Origin: Actinoplanes aureus
Lineage (GTDB): Bacteria > Actinomycetota > Actinomycetes > Mycobacteriales > Micromonosporaceae
Length of the DNA stretch: 64,000 nt
Assembly: GCF_015704865.1 (NCBI RefSeq)
Contig: NZ_JADQTO010000017.1
Location: forward strand, 1 to 64,000
Direction: 5' to 3'
Shown: in pieces, positions 41,696 through 50,788 of the stretch
Layout: each line of letters starts with the position of its first letter
Position numbering within the stretch: position 1 is the first letter of the stretch
The notes under the pieces: model-generated
Seen by the model: only the letters and a program-made list of their open reading frames with translations
The model's database searches: none
What the model was told of the DNA's origin: nothing
Program-made: the position numbers and the translations under genes

Positions 41696-43912
41696 ATGGG
41701 TATGCCCGGGATCGACGACCACGAGGCCGAATTCTGGGTGCGCCAGATCCGTCTGGGTGTGCTGATCGCAGTGATCATCACCCTGCTGGGTGCCGTCCAC
41801 GTAGCGGTCAACTGGGTGGACGGCCAGCGCTGGTGGGCCGCGCCGATGGCGGTCGCCGGACTATCCCAGTCGCTGATCTGGCTGCTGCCGTGGCGGCGGC
41901 TGGTACACAGCGCGCGGGTCCGTGCCGGCCTGTTCGGCTGGTGGCTGGCGCAGATCCCGCTGCTGTGCTTCTTCGCCTACGTGGACGTCTACGGCGCGGT
42001 GCTCTACCTGCCCTGCGTGATGCTGATGGTGGTGACGGCGGGTGCCCTCTTCCCGCCCGCGATGGTGGTCGGCCTCGGCGTGCTCTCGCTGGCCGGATTC
42101 CTCGCACTGCTGCCCACCGGCACCGGGGTCAGCGCGGTGCTGGTCGCCGGGCTGGCGTCGGTGATGGCCTTCGTGGTGGCGGTCAGCGCGGTGATCGCGC
42201 ACAACCGCCGCCGGATGGACGACCGGCGGCGGTCGGCCGAACGGCGTACCGGGGCGCTGCTGCAGAACTCGCCGGAGGCGGTCATCGCGATCGGCCGCGA
42301 CGGTGAGGTGACCTACGCCAGCCCGTCGGCGCAGACCGTGCTCGGGCATCCGGCGGCCGCCGTCACCGGTGAGCTGCTCAGCTCACTGGTGCACCCGGAG
42401 GACCTGGCGCGGATGCGTACCTGGATGGCCGCGCTGCGCTCGTCGCCCGCCGGCGCCACCGACGAGGCCGAGACCCGCCTGCGCCGCGCCGACGGCTCGT
42501 GGGCGGTGCTCGACGCGATCGGCACCAACTGCCTGCACGACCCCGACCTCGAGGCGGTCGTGATCAGCATCCGCGACATCGGCGCTCGCAAGGCCCTCGA
42601 GGAGCAGCTGAGCCGGCAGGCGTTCACCGACCCGCTGACCGGGCTGTCGAACCGGGCGCTGTTCCGCGACCGGCTGGAGCACGCCACCGCGCGCCGCGAC
42701 GCCGGTGTCACGCTGTTGCTGATCGACCTGGACGACTTCAAGGACGTCAACGACAACCTCGGGCACAGCGCCGGCGACGAGCTGCTGACCAGCGTGGCCG
42801 GGCGGCTGCGGTCCGGCGTACGGCCCGGCGACACCCTGGCCCGGCTGGGCGGTGACGAGTTCGCCGTGCTGATCGAGTCGATGGACGGGCGGGACGCGTC
42901 GGCCACCGCCGAGCGCCTGCTCACCGAGCTGCGCCGGCCGATCGAACTGGGCGGGTGCGACATCCGCTGCACCGCCAGCATCGGTGTGGCCGCCGCCGTC
43001 GGCGGGGTGACCGCCGAGGAGCTGCTGCGCAACGCCGACCTGGCGATGTACGCCGCGAAACGGCAGGGCCGTAACGCGTACGCGGTGTTCGACGAGGCGA
43101 TGTACGCCAGCGTGATCAACGAGGCGCGCCAGCGCATGGAGATGGAGCGGGCGCTCGCCGAGGAACAGTTCGTGGTCCACTACCAGCCGGTCGTCGACCT
43201 GCCGCACCAGCGGGTCACCGGCGTGGAGGCCCTGGTCCGCTGGCAGCACCCGGAGCGCGGCCTGCTCGCACCGAACCACTTCATCGACAACGCCGAGGAG
43301 AGCGGGCTGATCGTGCCGCTCGGCCGGTGGGTGCTCCAGGAGGCGTGCCACCAGCTGGCCCGCTGGCAGGCCGACGGGTACGCCGAGGGCCTCACCATGA
43401 ACGTCAACCTGTCGGCGCGGCAGTTCCAGTACGCCGGCCTGGTCGGCGACGTCCGGGACGCGATCGCCTCCTCCGGTGTGGAAGCCGGCCTGCTCACCCT
43501 GGAGCTGACCGAGTCGATGCTGCTCCAGGACATCGACGCCGCGTCGGAGACCCTGCACGCGCTGCGCCGGCTCGGCGTGCACCTGGCCATCGACGACTTC
43601 GGCACCGGCTACTCCTCGCTGAACTACCTGAAGCGCCTCCCGGTCGACGTCATCAAGATCGACCGCGCCTTCATCGCCGAGGTCGCCACCGACGCGGGGG
43701 ACAAGACCCTGGTCGACGCGGTGGTCACGCTGAGCCGGGCGCTGAGCCTGAAGACCGTCGCCGAGGGCATCGAGACCGACGACCAGCAGGCGATGCTGCA
43801 CCTGCTGGGCTGCGAGTACGGCCAGGGCTACCTGTTCGGCCGCCCCGCCGGGCCGGAGGCGATCGCTTCGCTGCTGCGCGAGCACGCCGAGGTATCTTCG
43901 CTGCACACGTGA
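41696..43912 (+). CDS. Membrane PAS-GGDEF-EAL cyclic-di-GMP protein
   Basis: The protein has 738 aa. Residues about 20-165 hold about five membrane helices. A PAS domain follows (LLQNSPEAVIAIGRDGEVTYASPSAQTVLG). The GGDEF domain has RLGGDEFAVL near residue 385 with the inhibitory I-site RPGD five residues before, so it may be an active, product-inhibited cyclase. The EAL domain has GVEALVRWQHPERG (EAL near residue 511), TLELTESMLLQDI and AIDDFGTGYSSLNYLKRLPVDVIKID, with the metal-binding residues present. Both activities look possible. A second start ATG is at 41702. Confidence 0.95.
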   Translation: MGMPGIDDHEAEFWVRQIRLGVLIAVIITLLGAVHVAVNWVDGQRWWAAPMAVAGLSQSLIWLLPWRRLVHSARVRAGLFGWWLAQIPLLCFFAYVDVYGAVLYLPCVMLMVVTAGALFPPAMVVGLGVLSLAGFLALLPTGTGVSAVLVAGLASVMAFVVAVSAVIAHNRRRMDDRRRSAERRTGALLQNSPEAVIAIGRDGEVTYASPSAQTVLGHPAAAVTGELLSSLVHPEDLARMRTWMAALRSSPAGATDEAETRLRRADGSWAVLDAIGTNCLHDPDLEAVVISIRDIGARKALEEQLSRQAFTDPLTGLSNRALFRDRLEHATARRDAGVTLLLIDLDDFKDVNDNLGHSAGDELLTSVAGRLRSGVRPGDTLARLGGDEFAVLIESMDGRDASATAERLLTELRRPIELGGCDIRCTASIGVAAAVGGVTAEELLRNADLAMYAAKRQGRNAYAVFDEAMYASVINEARQRMEMERALAEEQFVVHYQPVVDLPHQRVTGVEALVRWQHPERGLLAPNHFIDNAEESGLIVPLGRWVLQEACHQLARWQADGYAEGLTMNVNLSARQFQYAGLVGDVRDAIASSGVEAGLLTLELTESMLLQDIDAASETLHALRRLGVHLAIDDFGTGYSSLNYLKRLPVDVIKIDRAFIAEVATDAGDKTLVDAVVTLSRALSLKTVAEGIETDDQQAMLHLLGCEYGQGYLFGRPAGPEAIASLLREHAEVSSLHT

Positions 43913-43922
43913 ACGCACGGAG

Positions 43923-44780
43923 GTGATCGTGGGGACGGTGACCCGCCGGCTCGCGCTGCTGCGGGCCGACCTCGACGACGCCGTCTGCCCGGTGCCGGAG
44001 GAGATCGCGCGTGGCCTCGGTGACCGGGAGAGCGTCACCGTCGTCCTGGAGCACCGGGCGTACGGCGGTACCGCCACCCGCTCCTCGTTCGAGGCCGCGG
44101 TGCGCCGGGACGCCGGCCGGCACCTGCACGGCATCGACTGGCCGGCCGACCTCCACCCGGGGGTGCTGGTCGGCATCGCGTGGCGGCCCGCCAAGGACGA
44201 GATCGGCCTGCGCACGGTGTCCGTCGAGGATCCGGTGAGCGTCGACGGGATCGGCTACTTCCACGAGTACGACCCGACGGTCGTGACCCGCGAGTTCGAG
44301 CCCGGCAAGTCCAACCACGGGCAGGTGCTGGGCGTGGTGCGCAGGCTGGGCCGGGTCTTCGACGACGGCAGCGCGGTCTCCACCGAGGCGGCCGTGGCCG
44401 CCCGCTGCGGCCTCGGCCGCGGCGCGCGCGGCGCCTTCCTGTTCCGCAACGCGGTGGACCAGCTGATCCGGGAGGGGTACGTGACACGCGTGCCCGGCAG
44501 CGTCGGCGCCGACGGCCAACCGTCCTATCCGGCGGTCGACGGCGAGGAGCCCGCCGAGATGCTCTTCTACGCCCCGCTGGTCGAACCGATCCCGATGGGC
44601 GACGGCGCCGACCGGCGTGAGCACTGGGTCAACGGCTTCATCCGCAAGCTGCCGCCGGGCGCCCAGCCCTCACCGAAGCAGCTGGCCGCGTACCGGCGCG
44701 CGGTGGAGAACGAGCAGATCGACGAGGACACCCTGGCCCCCGGCTACACCTTCGTGAAGAAGCACCACCGGCACGGCTGA
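43923..44780 (+). CDS. Hypothetical protein, 285 aa
   Basis: The product starts at a GTG ten bases after the GGDEF-EAL stop, so co-transcription is likely; a second GTG at 43929 is possible. It is soluble: LALLRADLDDAVCPVPEEIARGLGD and then SVTVVLEHRAYGGTATRSSFEAAVRRDAG. The middle (FEPGKSNHGQVLGVVRRLGRVFDDGS) and a helix-turn-helix-like stretch (LFRNAVDQLIREGYVTRVPGS) suggest a winged-helix segment near residue 180. I do not recognise a family. It could be a c-di-GMP-linked effector, but only position suggests this. Confidence 0.75.
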   Translation: MIVGTVTRRLALLRADLDDAVCPVPEEIARGLGDRESVTVVLEHRAYGGTATRSSFEAAVRRDAGRHLHGIDWPADLHPGVLVGIAWRPAKDEIGLRTVSVEDPVSVDGIGYFHEYDPTVVTREFEPGKSNHGQVLGVVRRLGRVFDDGSAVSTEAAVAARCGLGRGARGAFLFRNAVDQLIREGYVTRVPGSVGADGQPSYPAVDGEEPAEMLFYAPLVEPIPMGDGADRREHWVNGFIRKLPPGAQPSPKQLAAYRRAVENEQIDEDTLAPGYTFVKKHHRHG

Positions 44781-44784
44781 TCGT

Positions 44785-45213
44785 TCACAGGCGGGTCACG
44801 GCGATCGCCACGATGGCCGCCAGGATGGTTCCCATGAGCACCGGGTACGCCAACGAAAGTCCGGTCACCAGGCAGAACACCAGCAGGGCGCCGTAGAACG
44901 GCACGCCGACGGCCAATCCGATGATCGCGCCACGGCGGACCCAGGCGGGGTCGTCCGGCTCGGTGCCGGCCGGGCGGTTCTGCGCCTTCCGGTCGACCCA
45001 GGCGATCGCCGGCACGAGCAGGGCCCACAAGCCGCCGTACAGGCCGGACAGCGCGACGCTCTGCGCGATCGGTTCGCCCTGGTCGAGGTACAGGCGGACC
45101 GGGAACCAGAAGAGGCCGAGGACAACGGACAGCACGGCGAACCGGCCGGGCGGCCCGCCCAGCCGCTCCATGAGTGAGATCCGGCGGCTCTCCAGGGATC
45201 TTCGTTCGACCAT
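44785..45213 (-). CDS. Four-helix membrane protein, hypothetical
   Basis: The product is 142 aa (MVERRSLESRRISLMERLGG) with about four hydrophobic segments, including FAVLSVVLGLFWFPVRLYL, SGLYGGLWALLVPAIAWV, GAIIGLAVGVPFYGALLVFC and YPVLMGTILAAIVAIAVTRL. A GTG six codons upstream (45231) is an alternative start; neither has a clear ribosome binding site. It is convergent with the 285-aa gene and lies eight bp downstream of the stop-proximal end of the acetyltransferase region on the same strand. The function is unknown. Confidence 0.7.
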   Translation of the reverse strand: MVERRSLESRRISLMERLGGPPGRFAVLSVVLGLFWFPVRLYLDQGEPIAQSVALSGLYGGLWALLVPAIAWVDRKAQNRPAGTEPDDPAWVRRGAIIGLAVGVPFYGALLVFCLVTGLSLAYPVLMGTILAAIVAIAVTRL

Positions 45214-45239
45214 GGCCGATGTCTTTCCCACCCGGGCCG

Positions 45240-45872
45240 TCAGTCAAGCGCCTCCGGCACGTACGCGGCGGCGAGCGTGCCGAAGACCGTCCAGCCGAGC
45301 GCCTGGTACAGGCCGCGTCCCTGCTCGGTGGCGGCCAGTACGCCGGTGTGCATGCCGAGACCGGCGGCATGGCCGGCGAGCGTACGCATGACCACACTGC
45401 CCAGCCCGCGGCGGCGGTGCGCGGCCTCGGTCTCCACCTGGTCGACCACGCCGACCGGCCCGGCCGGCGCCAGCCGTCCCCAGGCGGCCCGCGTCCCGGC
45501 GCCGTCGAGGATCTCAGCGATCACCACCGGCCCGCTGCCGACCGTCCGGACGGTGTACGGCTCCGGCGGAGTCCCGCCACCGTCGGCGCCGAACGGCACC
45601 CGCATCAGGAAGGCGGTCTCGGCCATGGTCCACGTCGCGGGCAGGGCGGCACGCAGCCGGCCCGGCTCCCCGGCGACCTTGATCCAGGTGCCCGGCGTGG
45701 CCTGGCGGCGGCCGAGGTCGGCCAGGACCCGCTCGTCGTGCTCGGGCAGGACGTAGCGGACCCGGTGGCCCGGCAGCCCGACCCGGACGCGCCATCCGCC
45801 GGGCACCGGCTCCGGCGGCTCGGTGGAGCGGGAGACCGCCCAGCCACGCACCCATTCACTTACCAGATCCAC
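45240..45872 (-). CDS. GNAT family N-acetyltransferase
   Basis: The product is 210 aa from a GTG after AAAGGACGG. The N-terminal half is a non-GNAT stretch (WRVRVGLPGHRVRYVLPEHDERVLADLG). The C-terminal half has the acetyl-CoA site VDQVETEAAHRRRGLGSVVMRTLAGHA (R-R-x-G-x-G type) followed by GVLAATEQGRGLYQALGWT. The substrate is unknown. It is divergent from the membrane STAND gene with a 61-bp gap. Confidence 0.88.
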   Translation of the reverse strand: MDLVSEWVRGWAVSRSTEPPEPVPGGWRVRVGLPGHRVRYVLPEHDERVLADLGRRQATPGTWIKVAGEPGRLRAALPATWTMAETAFLMRVPFGADGGGTPPEPYTVRTVGSGPVVIAEILDGAGTRAAWGRLAPAGPVGVVDQVETEAAHRRRGLGSVVMRTLAGHAAGLGMHTGVLAATEQGRGLYQALGWTVFGTLAAAYVPEALD

Positions 45873-45933
45873 TGTGCCGTCCTTTCGATGATCACCGCGG
45901 ATAACGCAAACGGTATCCGCCACAATCGATCGC

Positions 45934-48147
45934 GTGGATGCCCGCCGGGAACGCGTGACAGTACTGCAGATCGTCGTTTCCGGACTGCTCAGCGTCCTGC
46001 TCGCGGTCGCCGTGAACGTGGCCACCGGCGGTGAGCTGCCGGCGCCCGTGCAACCGTTCGCCTGGCTGGCCTGGCCCGCCGTGGCTCTGCTGGCGCTCAC
46101 CCTCACCGGCCTCACCCTCTGGCAGCACCGCCTCGGGCGACCGGCCGCCGCCGCGCCGGAGCCGCGGCCGGCCCAGTTGCCCGCGCCGCGACCGCTGGTG
46201 GGCCGCGCCGGTGAGCTGCGGGCCGTCGGTGCCGCCGCGCGCGAGGGCGGCTCCACGGTGCTGATCACCGGTGTGCCGGGCGCCGGCAAGACGGCACTCG
46301 CTCTGCGGGCCGCGTACGACCTGGTCGGCCGGTACCCGGACGGGCAGCTCTACTTCGACCTGCGCGGCTCCGACACCGACGCGGTGCCGCCGGAGGTCGT
46401 CCTGGTCGGCTTCCTGCGCGCGCTCGGCGACCCGGACCCGGCGCCCGGCGGCGGCACCGCTGAGCTGGCCGCCCGATTCCGTACCGCGGTGGCCGGCCGC
46501 CGGCTGCTGGTGCTGCTCGACGACGCCGGCACCGACGACCAGGTCGCCCCGCTGCTGCCCGGAGCCGGTGGCTCGTTCGTCCTGATCACCAGCCGCCGGC
46601 AGCTCCGGCCGCCCGGTGCCCGGCTCGTGCGGCTCGGTGAGCTGCCGGCGGGCGACGGCCGGGCCGTCCTCGAGGCCGCGATCGGCGCGGACCGCGTGCG
46701 CGCCGACCCGGGTGGCACCGACCGTGTCCTCGCGGCGTGCGCCGGGCTGCCGCTCGCCGTCCAGCTGGCCGGTGCCCGGTTGCGCGCCCGGCCGGGCTGG
46801 AGCGTCAGCGATCTCGCCGGGCGGCTCGACGACGAGCGGCGCCGGCTCGGCGAGCTCAGCTCGGGCGACGCGGCGGTGCGCAGCACCTTCGGCAGCGCGT
46901 ACGAGTCGCTCGCCGGCACCGACCGGCTGGTGTTCCGCCGGGCCGGCGCCCAGCCCGGCAAGCACTTCGGGCTCGCCGCGGCGGCCGCGATGACCGGCCG
47001 CGAGCAGCCCGAGGTGGCCGCAGCGCTGGACCGCCTCACCGACGCGATGCTGGTGGAGAGCCCGGCGCCGGACCGGTACCGGCTGCACGACCTGCTGCGC
47101 CTCTACGCCCGCGAGGTGTTCGAGGCCGAGGAGACCACCGCCGACCGGGCGGCCTGCCTGGACCGGCTCCTGGCGTGGCTGACCAGCAACGCCGCACCCG
47201 GGCAGTGGCGGGCCGACGAACTGGACAACGCCGTGGCCGTGCTGGCCGCCGCCGTCCGCGCCGGCCGGTTCGCCGCGGCGTACGACCTCGCCGACGCCGT
47301 GCACCCGCTGCTGACCGAACCCGGTGACCACGTCTACCGGCTACCGCTGTGGCAGGCGGGCGCGGCTGCCGCCGCCGGGCTCGGCGACGACCTGCGGCGG
47401 GCGCGGGCGCTGCGCTGGGTGGCGCACTCGCACCGGATGGCCGGTGACCTGCCGGCCGCACGGCTGGCCGCCGAGGAGTCGGTCACGCTCGCGGACCGGC
47501 TCGGCGACGAGTGGGAGCAGGCCCAGTCCAGTCGCACGCTGGGGGAGGCGCTGCGCGGCCTGCGCCGCTACGCCGAGGCCGAGCAGGCACTGACGCAGGC
47601 CATGAATCGGTTCGTCGCGCTGGGCCGGGACGAGGAGGAGATCGAGGTACGGGTGGCACTCGCCGGCGTTTACAACGACTCCGGGCGGCCGGGCCGGGCG
47701 ATCCCGGTGCTCGCCCGGGCCCGGGACCTGCTGCCGGTCGCGGAGGAGCCGATCCACGGCTGGGTGTACCTGGGTTTCGCGGTCGCGTACCGCCAGGAGG
47801 GACGGGAGGAGGAGGCCGCGGCGCATCTGGAAGCGGCCACCGCGGCGGCGCGGCGCCTGGGTGACGTGTTCATCCTCGGCTATTGCCACCAGGAGCGGGG
47901 CTGGGCCGCCGTCGCACACGGCCGGTACGCCGAGGCCGAGCGCGAGTTCCGCGGCATGCTCGCGGTGCTCGACGGCATCGGGCACGGCACCGGCGTGGCC
48001 GGCGCCCACGAGGCACTCGGCGAGATCGCCGCGCGCCACGGACGGCACCGGGCGGCGCGCGAGCACTTCGCCGAGGCGGCGGCCCGCTTCGAGCGGCTCG
48101 GCGATCCCGGCGGCGCGGCCCGCTGCCGGCAGCGGGCCGCTGCCTGA
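45934..48147 (+). CDS. Membrane-anchored STAND ATPase with TPR repeats
   Basis: The protein has 737 aa. Two membrane helices lie near residues 9-30 and 40-62. The NB-ARC ATPase follows: PLVGRAGELRAVGAAAREGG, the P-loop GVPGAGKTAL near residue 113, RLLVLLDDAGTDDQVAPLLPG (Walker B), ITSRRQL and the GLPL motif CAGLPLAVQLAGARL. After about residue 380, TPR-like helices run to the end, with EEYAEAEQAL-type repeats. No effector domain such as SARP, TIR or protease is present, so output may be by protein interaction at the membrane. It could belong to signalling or to defence; nothing adjacent decides. Confidence 0.88.
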   Translation: MDARRERVTVLQIVVSGLLSVLLAVAVNVATGGELPAPVQPFAWLAWPAVALLALTLTGLTLWQHRLGRPAAAAPEPRPAQLPAPRPLVGRAGELRAVGAAAREGGSTVLITGVPGAGKTALALRAAYDLVGRYPDGQLYFDLRGSDTDAVPPEVVLVGFLRALGDPDPAPGGGTAELAARFRTAVAGRRLLVLLDDAGTDDQVAPLLPGAGGSFVLITSRRQLRPPGARLVRLGELPAGDGRAVLEAAIGADRVRADPGGTDRVLAACAGLPLAVQLAGARLRARPGWSVSDLAGRLDDERRRLGELSSGDAAVRSTFGSAYESLAGTDRLVFRRAGAQPGKHFGLAAAAAMTGREQPEVAAALDRLTDAMLVESPAPDRYRLHDLLRLYAREVFEAEETTADRAACLDRLLAWLTSNAAPGQWRADELDNAVAVLAAAVRAGRFAAAYDLADAVHPLLTEPGDHVYRLPLWQAGAAAAAGLGDDLRRARALRWVAHSHRMAGDLPAARLAAEESVTLADRLGDEWEQAQSSRTLGEALRGLRRYAEAEQALTQAMNRFVALGRDEEEIEVRVALAGVYNDSGRPGRAIPVLARARDLLPVAEEPIHGWVYLGFAVAYRQEGREEEAAAHLEAATAAARRLGDVFILGYCHQERGWAAVAHGRYAEAEREFRGMLAVLDGIGHGTGVAGAHEALGEIAARHGRHRAAREHFAEAAARFERLGDPGGAARCRQRAAA

Positions 48148-48168
48148 AACTACTGGGCGAGCGTACGA

Positions 48169-48357
48169 GTGAGCACATGCGAGTTCGACGACCAGCTGCC
48201 GGCGGGCTGGCTGGCCGCGGTGGTCGTCCGGGTGGGCCACGCCGCCGGCGACGAGGTGGACGCCGGCGGCATGTCCCGGGACCAGGCGATCACGGCCTTG
48301 CGTACCAGCGTGCTCCGCCTGCTGGGCGCGTCCGGGGACGGCTCGGTCCCGGGCTGA
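48169..48357 (+). CDS. Small hypothetical protein
   Basis: The product is 62 aa, from a GTG 22 bases after the STAND gene stop: MSTCEFDDQLPAGWLAAVVV and then SRDQAITALRTSVLRLLGASG. No ribosome binding site is clear. The composition is balanced and it ends 13 bp from a convergent gene, which is why I keep it, but it could be a chance frame. Confidence 0.4.
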   Translation: MSTCEFDDQLPAGWLAAVVVRVGHAAGDEVDAGGMSRDQAITALRTSVLRLLGASGDGSVPG

Positions 48358-48369
48358 CGCCGTGGCGGA

Positions 48370-49656
48370 TCAGCGGTGGCTCGGCTTCGGGACGGAGGGC
48401 CACCGGCCGCTGCCCGGAAGGGTGCCGCGGATCGCCTGGTAGTACCGGATGGCGATCTTCGCGGAGTCCGCGGCACCGGCGCCGCTCAGGTCGACGGGGT
48501 GGAAGCCGGGGCCGGCCGCGCGGATCACGCCGGGCATCTCCCGCTGCAGAGCGGCGTTCTGCCGCTGCGCTGCCGGGTTCCGTCCACCGGCGAGTGCCGG
48601 CGGGATGGAGACGAACACCTTCGCCTCCGGCTGGTTCTGCCGGATGTGCCGCAGCAGCCCGGCGACCCGGCGGGCGACGGTGGCGGCGTTCGCGCCGCGC
48701 ACGATGTCGGCCGTGCCGGCGTTCACCAGGATGACGTCCGGCCGGTACCGGGCCTGCAGCACGCCGATGCTGCGATCCATCTGCTGGACCGTCCAGCCCT
48801 GGTGCCCGTCGTGGTTCAGCCCGATGGCGGGGCTGTTCGCCACGCTGCCCACCCAGCGGTGGTTCAGCCCGCGCGGCTCGGCACCCCGGCGCAGCAGCGA
48901 GTCCAGCCGGCTCCGGTAGTTCGCGGTGCCGGTCCCGCTGGTCACGCTGTCGCCGACCGCGAGCAGCTTGTGGGTCGGCATGGTGCAGTAGGGCAGCGCC
49001 TTGAAGGTGTAGCCCTCGGCGGTCAGCAACGGCAGCAGCTGCTTGAAGGCCTGCAACTGGGGCCAGGCGTGCGCACCCTCGGCGTGCAGCGTCACCATCG
49101 CGCCGTCGAACACCTGCTCCTGCACGGCCGAGACGATCATGTCGGGATCGGTCCAGGCCGCCGGGACGAACACGCGCCGGCTGTCCGCCGGGTCCATCAC
49201 CGACAGGGTCTGGCGCAGGCCCAGCTCCTTGGCGGTCTGCTCGACGACCGCGGAGGTGGCCCAGCCCGGCGGCCGCCAGCAGTTGCTCACATGGGGCCGC
49301 AGCGCCTCCTGAGCCTTCGTCAGCTGCTGGTGCATCTCGCGGATGCTCATCGCGGGAAGCGACTTGTGGCTGTACGTGTGGTTCCCGATCACGTGCCCTT
49401 CAGCGGCGGCACGTGCCACCAGCTCCGGCCTCGCCTCACCGTTGCGACCGACGTAGAACAGCGTCACCTTGGCGTCGTAGGCGGCGGCCGCGTCCAGCAG
49501 CTCCGCCGTGCCCGCACCGGGCCCGTCGTCGAACGTGAAGTACACCGTCTTCGCGGACGCGGGTGCCGCTGCCGCCGGCAAGGCCGTGAAGAGGCCGGAC
49601 ACACTCATCATCGTTGTCGCTGCCGCCGCGGCCGCTCGCCACCACCTGGGACTCAT
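48370..49656 (-). CDS. Secreted NodB deacetylase fused to SGNH-like hydrolase
   Basis: The protein has 428 aa with a signal peptide ending near AAAAPASA. Residues about 36-220 are a NodB polysaccharide deacetylase: VYFTFDDGPGAGTAEL (Asp-Asp motif), GHVIGNHTYSHKSL (HxxxH zinc motif), NCWRPPGWATS and MVTLHAEGAH. From about 235 a second domain starts LLAVGDSVTSGTGTANY (GDS block I), then LVNAGTADIVRGANA (block III-like), VFVSIPPAL. The usual block V DxxH is not evident: the C-terminus reads GAGAADSAKIAIRYYQAI, with no His in position. The deacetylase may act on chitin, xylan or peptidoglycan; the SGNH half may be inactive or atypical. Confidence 0.9.
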   Translation of the reverse strand: MSPRWWRAAAAAATTMMSVSGLFTALPAAAAPASAKTVYFTFDDGPGAGTAELLDAAAAYDAKVTLFYVGRNGEARPELVARAAAEGHVIGNHTYSHKSLPAMSIREMHQQLTKAQEALRPHVSNCWRPPGWATSAVVEQTAKELGLRQTLSVMDPADSRRVFVPAAWTDPDMIVSAVQEQVFDGAMVTLHAEGAHAWPQLQAFKQLLPLLTAEGYTFKALPYCTMPTHKLLAVGDSVTSGTGTANYRSRLDSLLRRGAEPRGLNHRWVGSVANSPAIGLNHDGHQGWTVQQMDRSIGVLQARYRPDVILVNAGTADIVRGANAATVARRVAGLLRHIRQNQPEAKVFVSIPPALAGGRNPAAQRQNAALQREMPGVIRAAGPGFHPVDLSGAGAADSAKIAIRYYQAIRGTLPGSGRWPSVPKPSHR

Positions 49657-49737
49657 GCCTGTGTGGGTCGGTCCCGGAGGGCCCGGGTTTACCGGGCGGC
49701 TGGGTGCACCTCGGGTGCGTCTCCGGCGAGCGGACGC

Positions 49738-49852
49738 GCGGCCACCCGCCCGGGCCCGGCGGTCGCGCTGGGGCCGGGAGCGGGCAGGTGATCGCGCGGT
49801 GGGCCGGGGACGGTCCCGGTCCGGCGGGACGGCCGGTCACCCGTACCCCGGA
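49738..49852 (+). repeat. Intergenic repeat family 2, copy c
   Basis: CGGGCCCGGCGGTCGCGCTG is followed by GGGCCGGGAGCGGGCAGGTG, GGGCCGGGGACGGTCCCGG and then GGCCGGTCACCCGTACCCCG. It fills most of the 202-bp gap between the NodB-SGNH gene and the SDR gene and ends next to the SDR stop codon. It is the best preserved copy of the family. No gene fits in the gap. Confidence 0.7.
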
Positions 49853-49858
49853 GGGTTT

Positions 49859-50635
49859 TCAGTCTTGGCCGGAACCCGGCTCGGACATGGCGCGGTGCAT
49901 GCGCGCCTTGACCGTCTCCGGGGTGACCTTGGCGGCGCCGGCCATGACCTTGTTGGTCACCGAGCCGGCGACCACGTGGTCCTTGCCCTTCATCAGCGCC
50001 TCGAAGCCCTGCTTCGCGACCTGCGCCGCGTCGTCCTTGCTGTCGCTGGCGCCGACCCGGGTGTCCTGCATGCCGGCGCGGTCGAAGAACTCGGTCTCGG
50101 TCGGGCCGGGCATCAGCGCGGTGACCGTGACGCCGGTGTCCTTGAGTTCCTCGCGCAGCGCCTCGGAGAAGGAGAGCAGGAACGCCTTCGACGCGGCGTA
50201 GACGGACTCGAACGGGCCGGGCTGGGTCGCCGCGATCGACGAGGTGAACAGGATCCGGCCCTGGCCGCGGGCCACCATGTCGCGGACCGCCAGCTTGGCC
50301 AGGTGCACCGAGGAGCGCACGTTCAGGTCGACGATCGCCAGGTCGGCGGCGAGATCCGTGGAAGCGAACGAGCCGCCGGCCCCGATCCCGGCGTTGATCG
50401 CGATCGCGTCGAGGGGACGGCCGGTCGCGGTGATCCGGGCGTAGAACTCCTCGACGCCCTCGGGGGTGGCCAGGTCGGTGCGGACCGCGGCGAGGGCTTC
50501 GACCGTGTGGATCCGCTCGTCCTCGGCGGCGACGACCACGTCGAAGCCGTGCTGCGCGAACTGCTTGGTGAGCTCGTACCCGATGCCGCTCGACGCGCCG
50601 GTGACGGCGGCGAGGGGCTTGCCGGTGGTCTCCAC
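49859..50635 (-). CDS. Short-chain dehydrogenase/reductase
   Basis: The protein has 258 aa, from a GTG after GGAAGG (METTGKPLAAVTGASSGIGY). The TGASSGIG motif, INAGIGAGG and the catalytic YAASK (in VYAASKAFLLSFSEALREEL) with Ser in LFTSSIA are all present. ALMPGPTETEFF is the typical post-catalytic loop. The C-terminal tail (MSEPGSGQD) is unremarkable. The substrate is unknown. Repeat family 2 follows directly. Confidence 0.9.
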   Translation of the reverse strand: METTGKPLAAVTGASSGIGYELTKQFAQHGFDVVVAAEDERIHTVEALAAVRTDLATPEGVEEFYARITATGRPLDAIAINAGIGAGGSFASTDLAADLAIVDLNVRSSVHLAKLAVRDMVARGQGRILFTSSIAATQPGPFESVYAASKAFLLSFSEALREELKDTGVTVTALMPGPTETEFFDRAGMQDTRVGASDSKDDAAQVAKQGFEALMKGKDHVVAGSVTNKVMAGAAKVTPETVKARMHRAMSEPGSGQD

Positions 50636-50788
50636 AGCGGTTCCTTCCGGTGGGGGGCGGTGCTGTCGTGGTTCGGCTACCCCAGGCCGGTTTCGCGAAA
50701 CCGAGCGCTCGATTCACGAGGTGACATGAAATGTCGGATTTAGGGTAAATATCGCGGGTCACCGGGCGAGGAGAGAGGCGGACCCGCT

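Noticed and set aside
42383..44215. Minus-strand frame of 610 codons opposite the GGDEF-EAL gene
   Set aside because: The plus strand has all GGDEF and EAL motifs, so this is a shadow.
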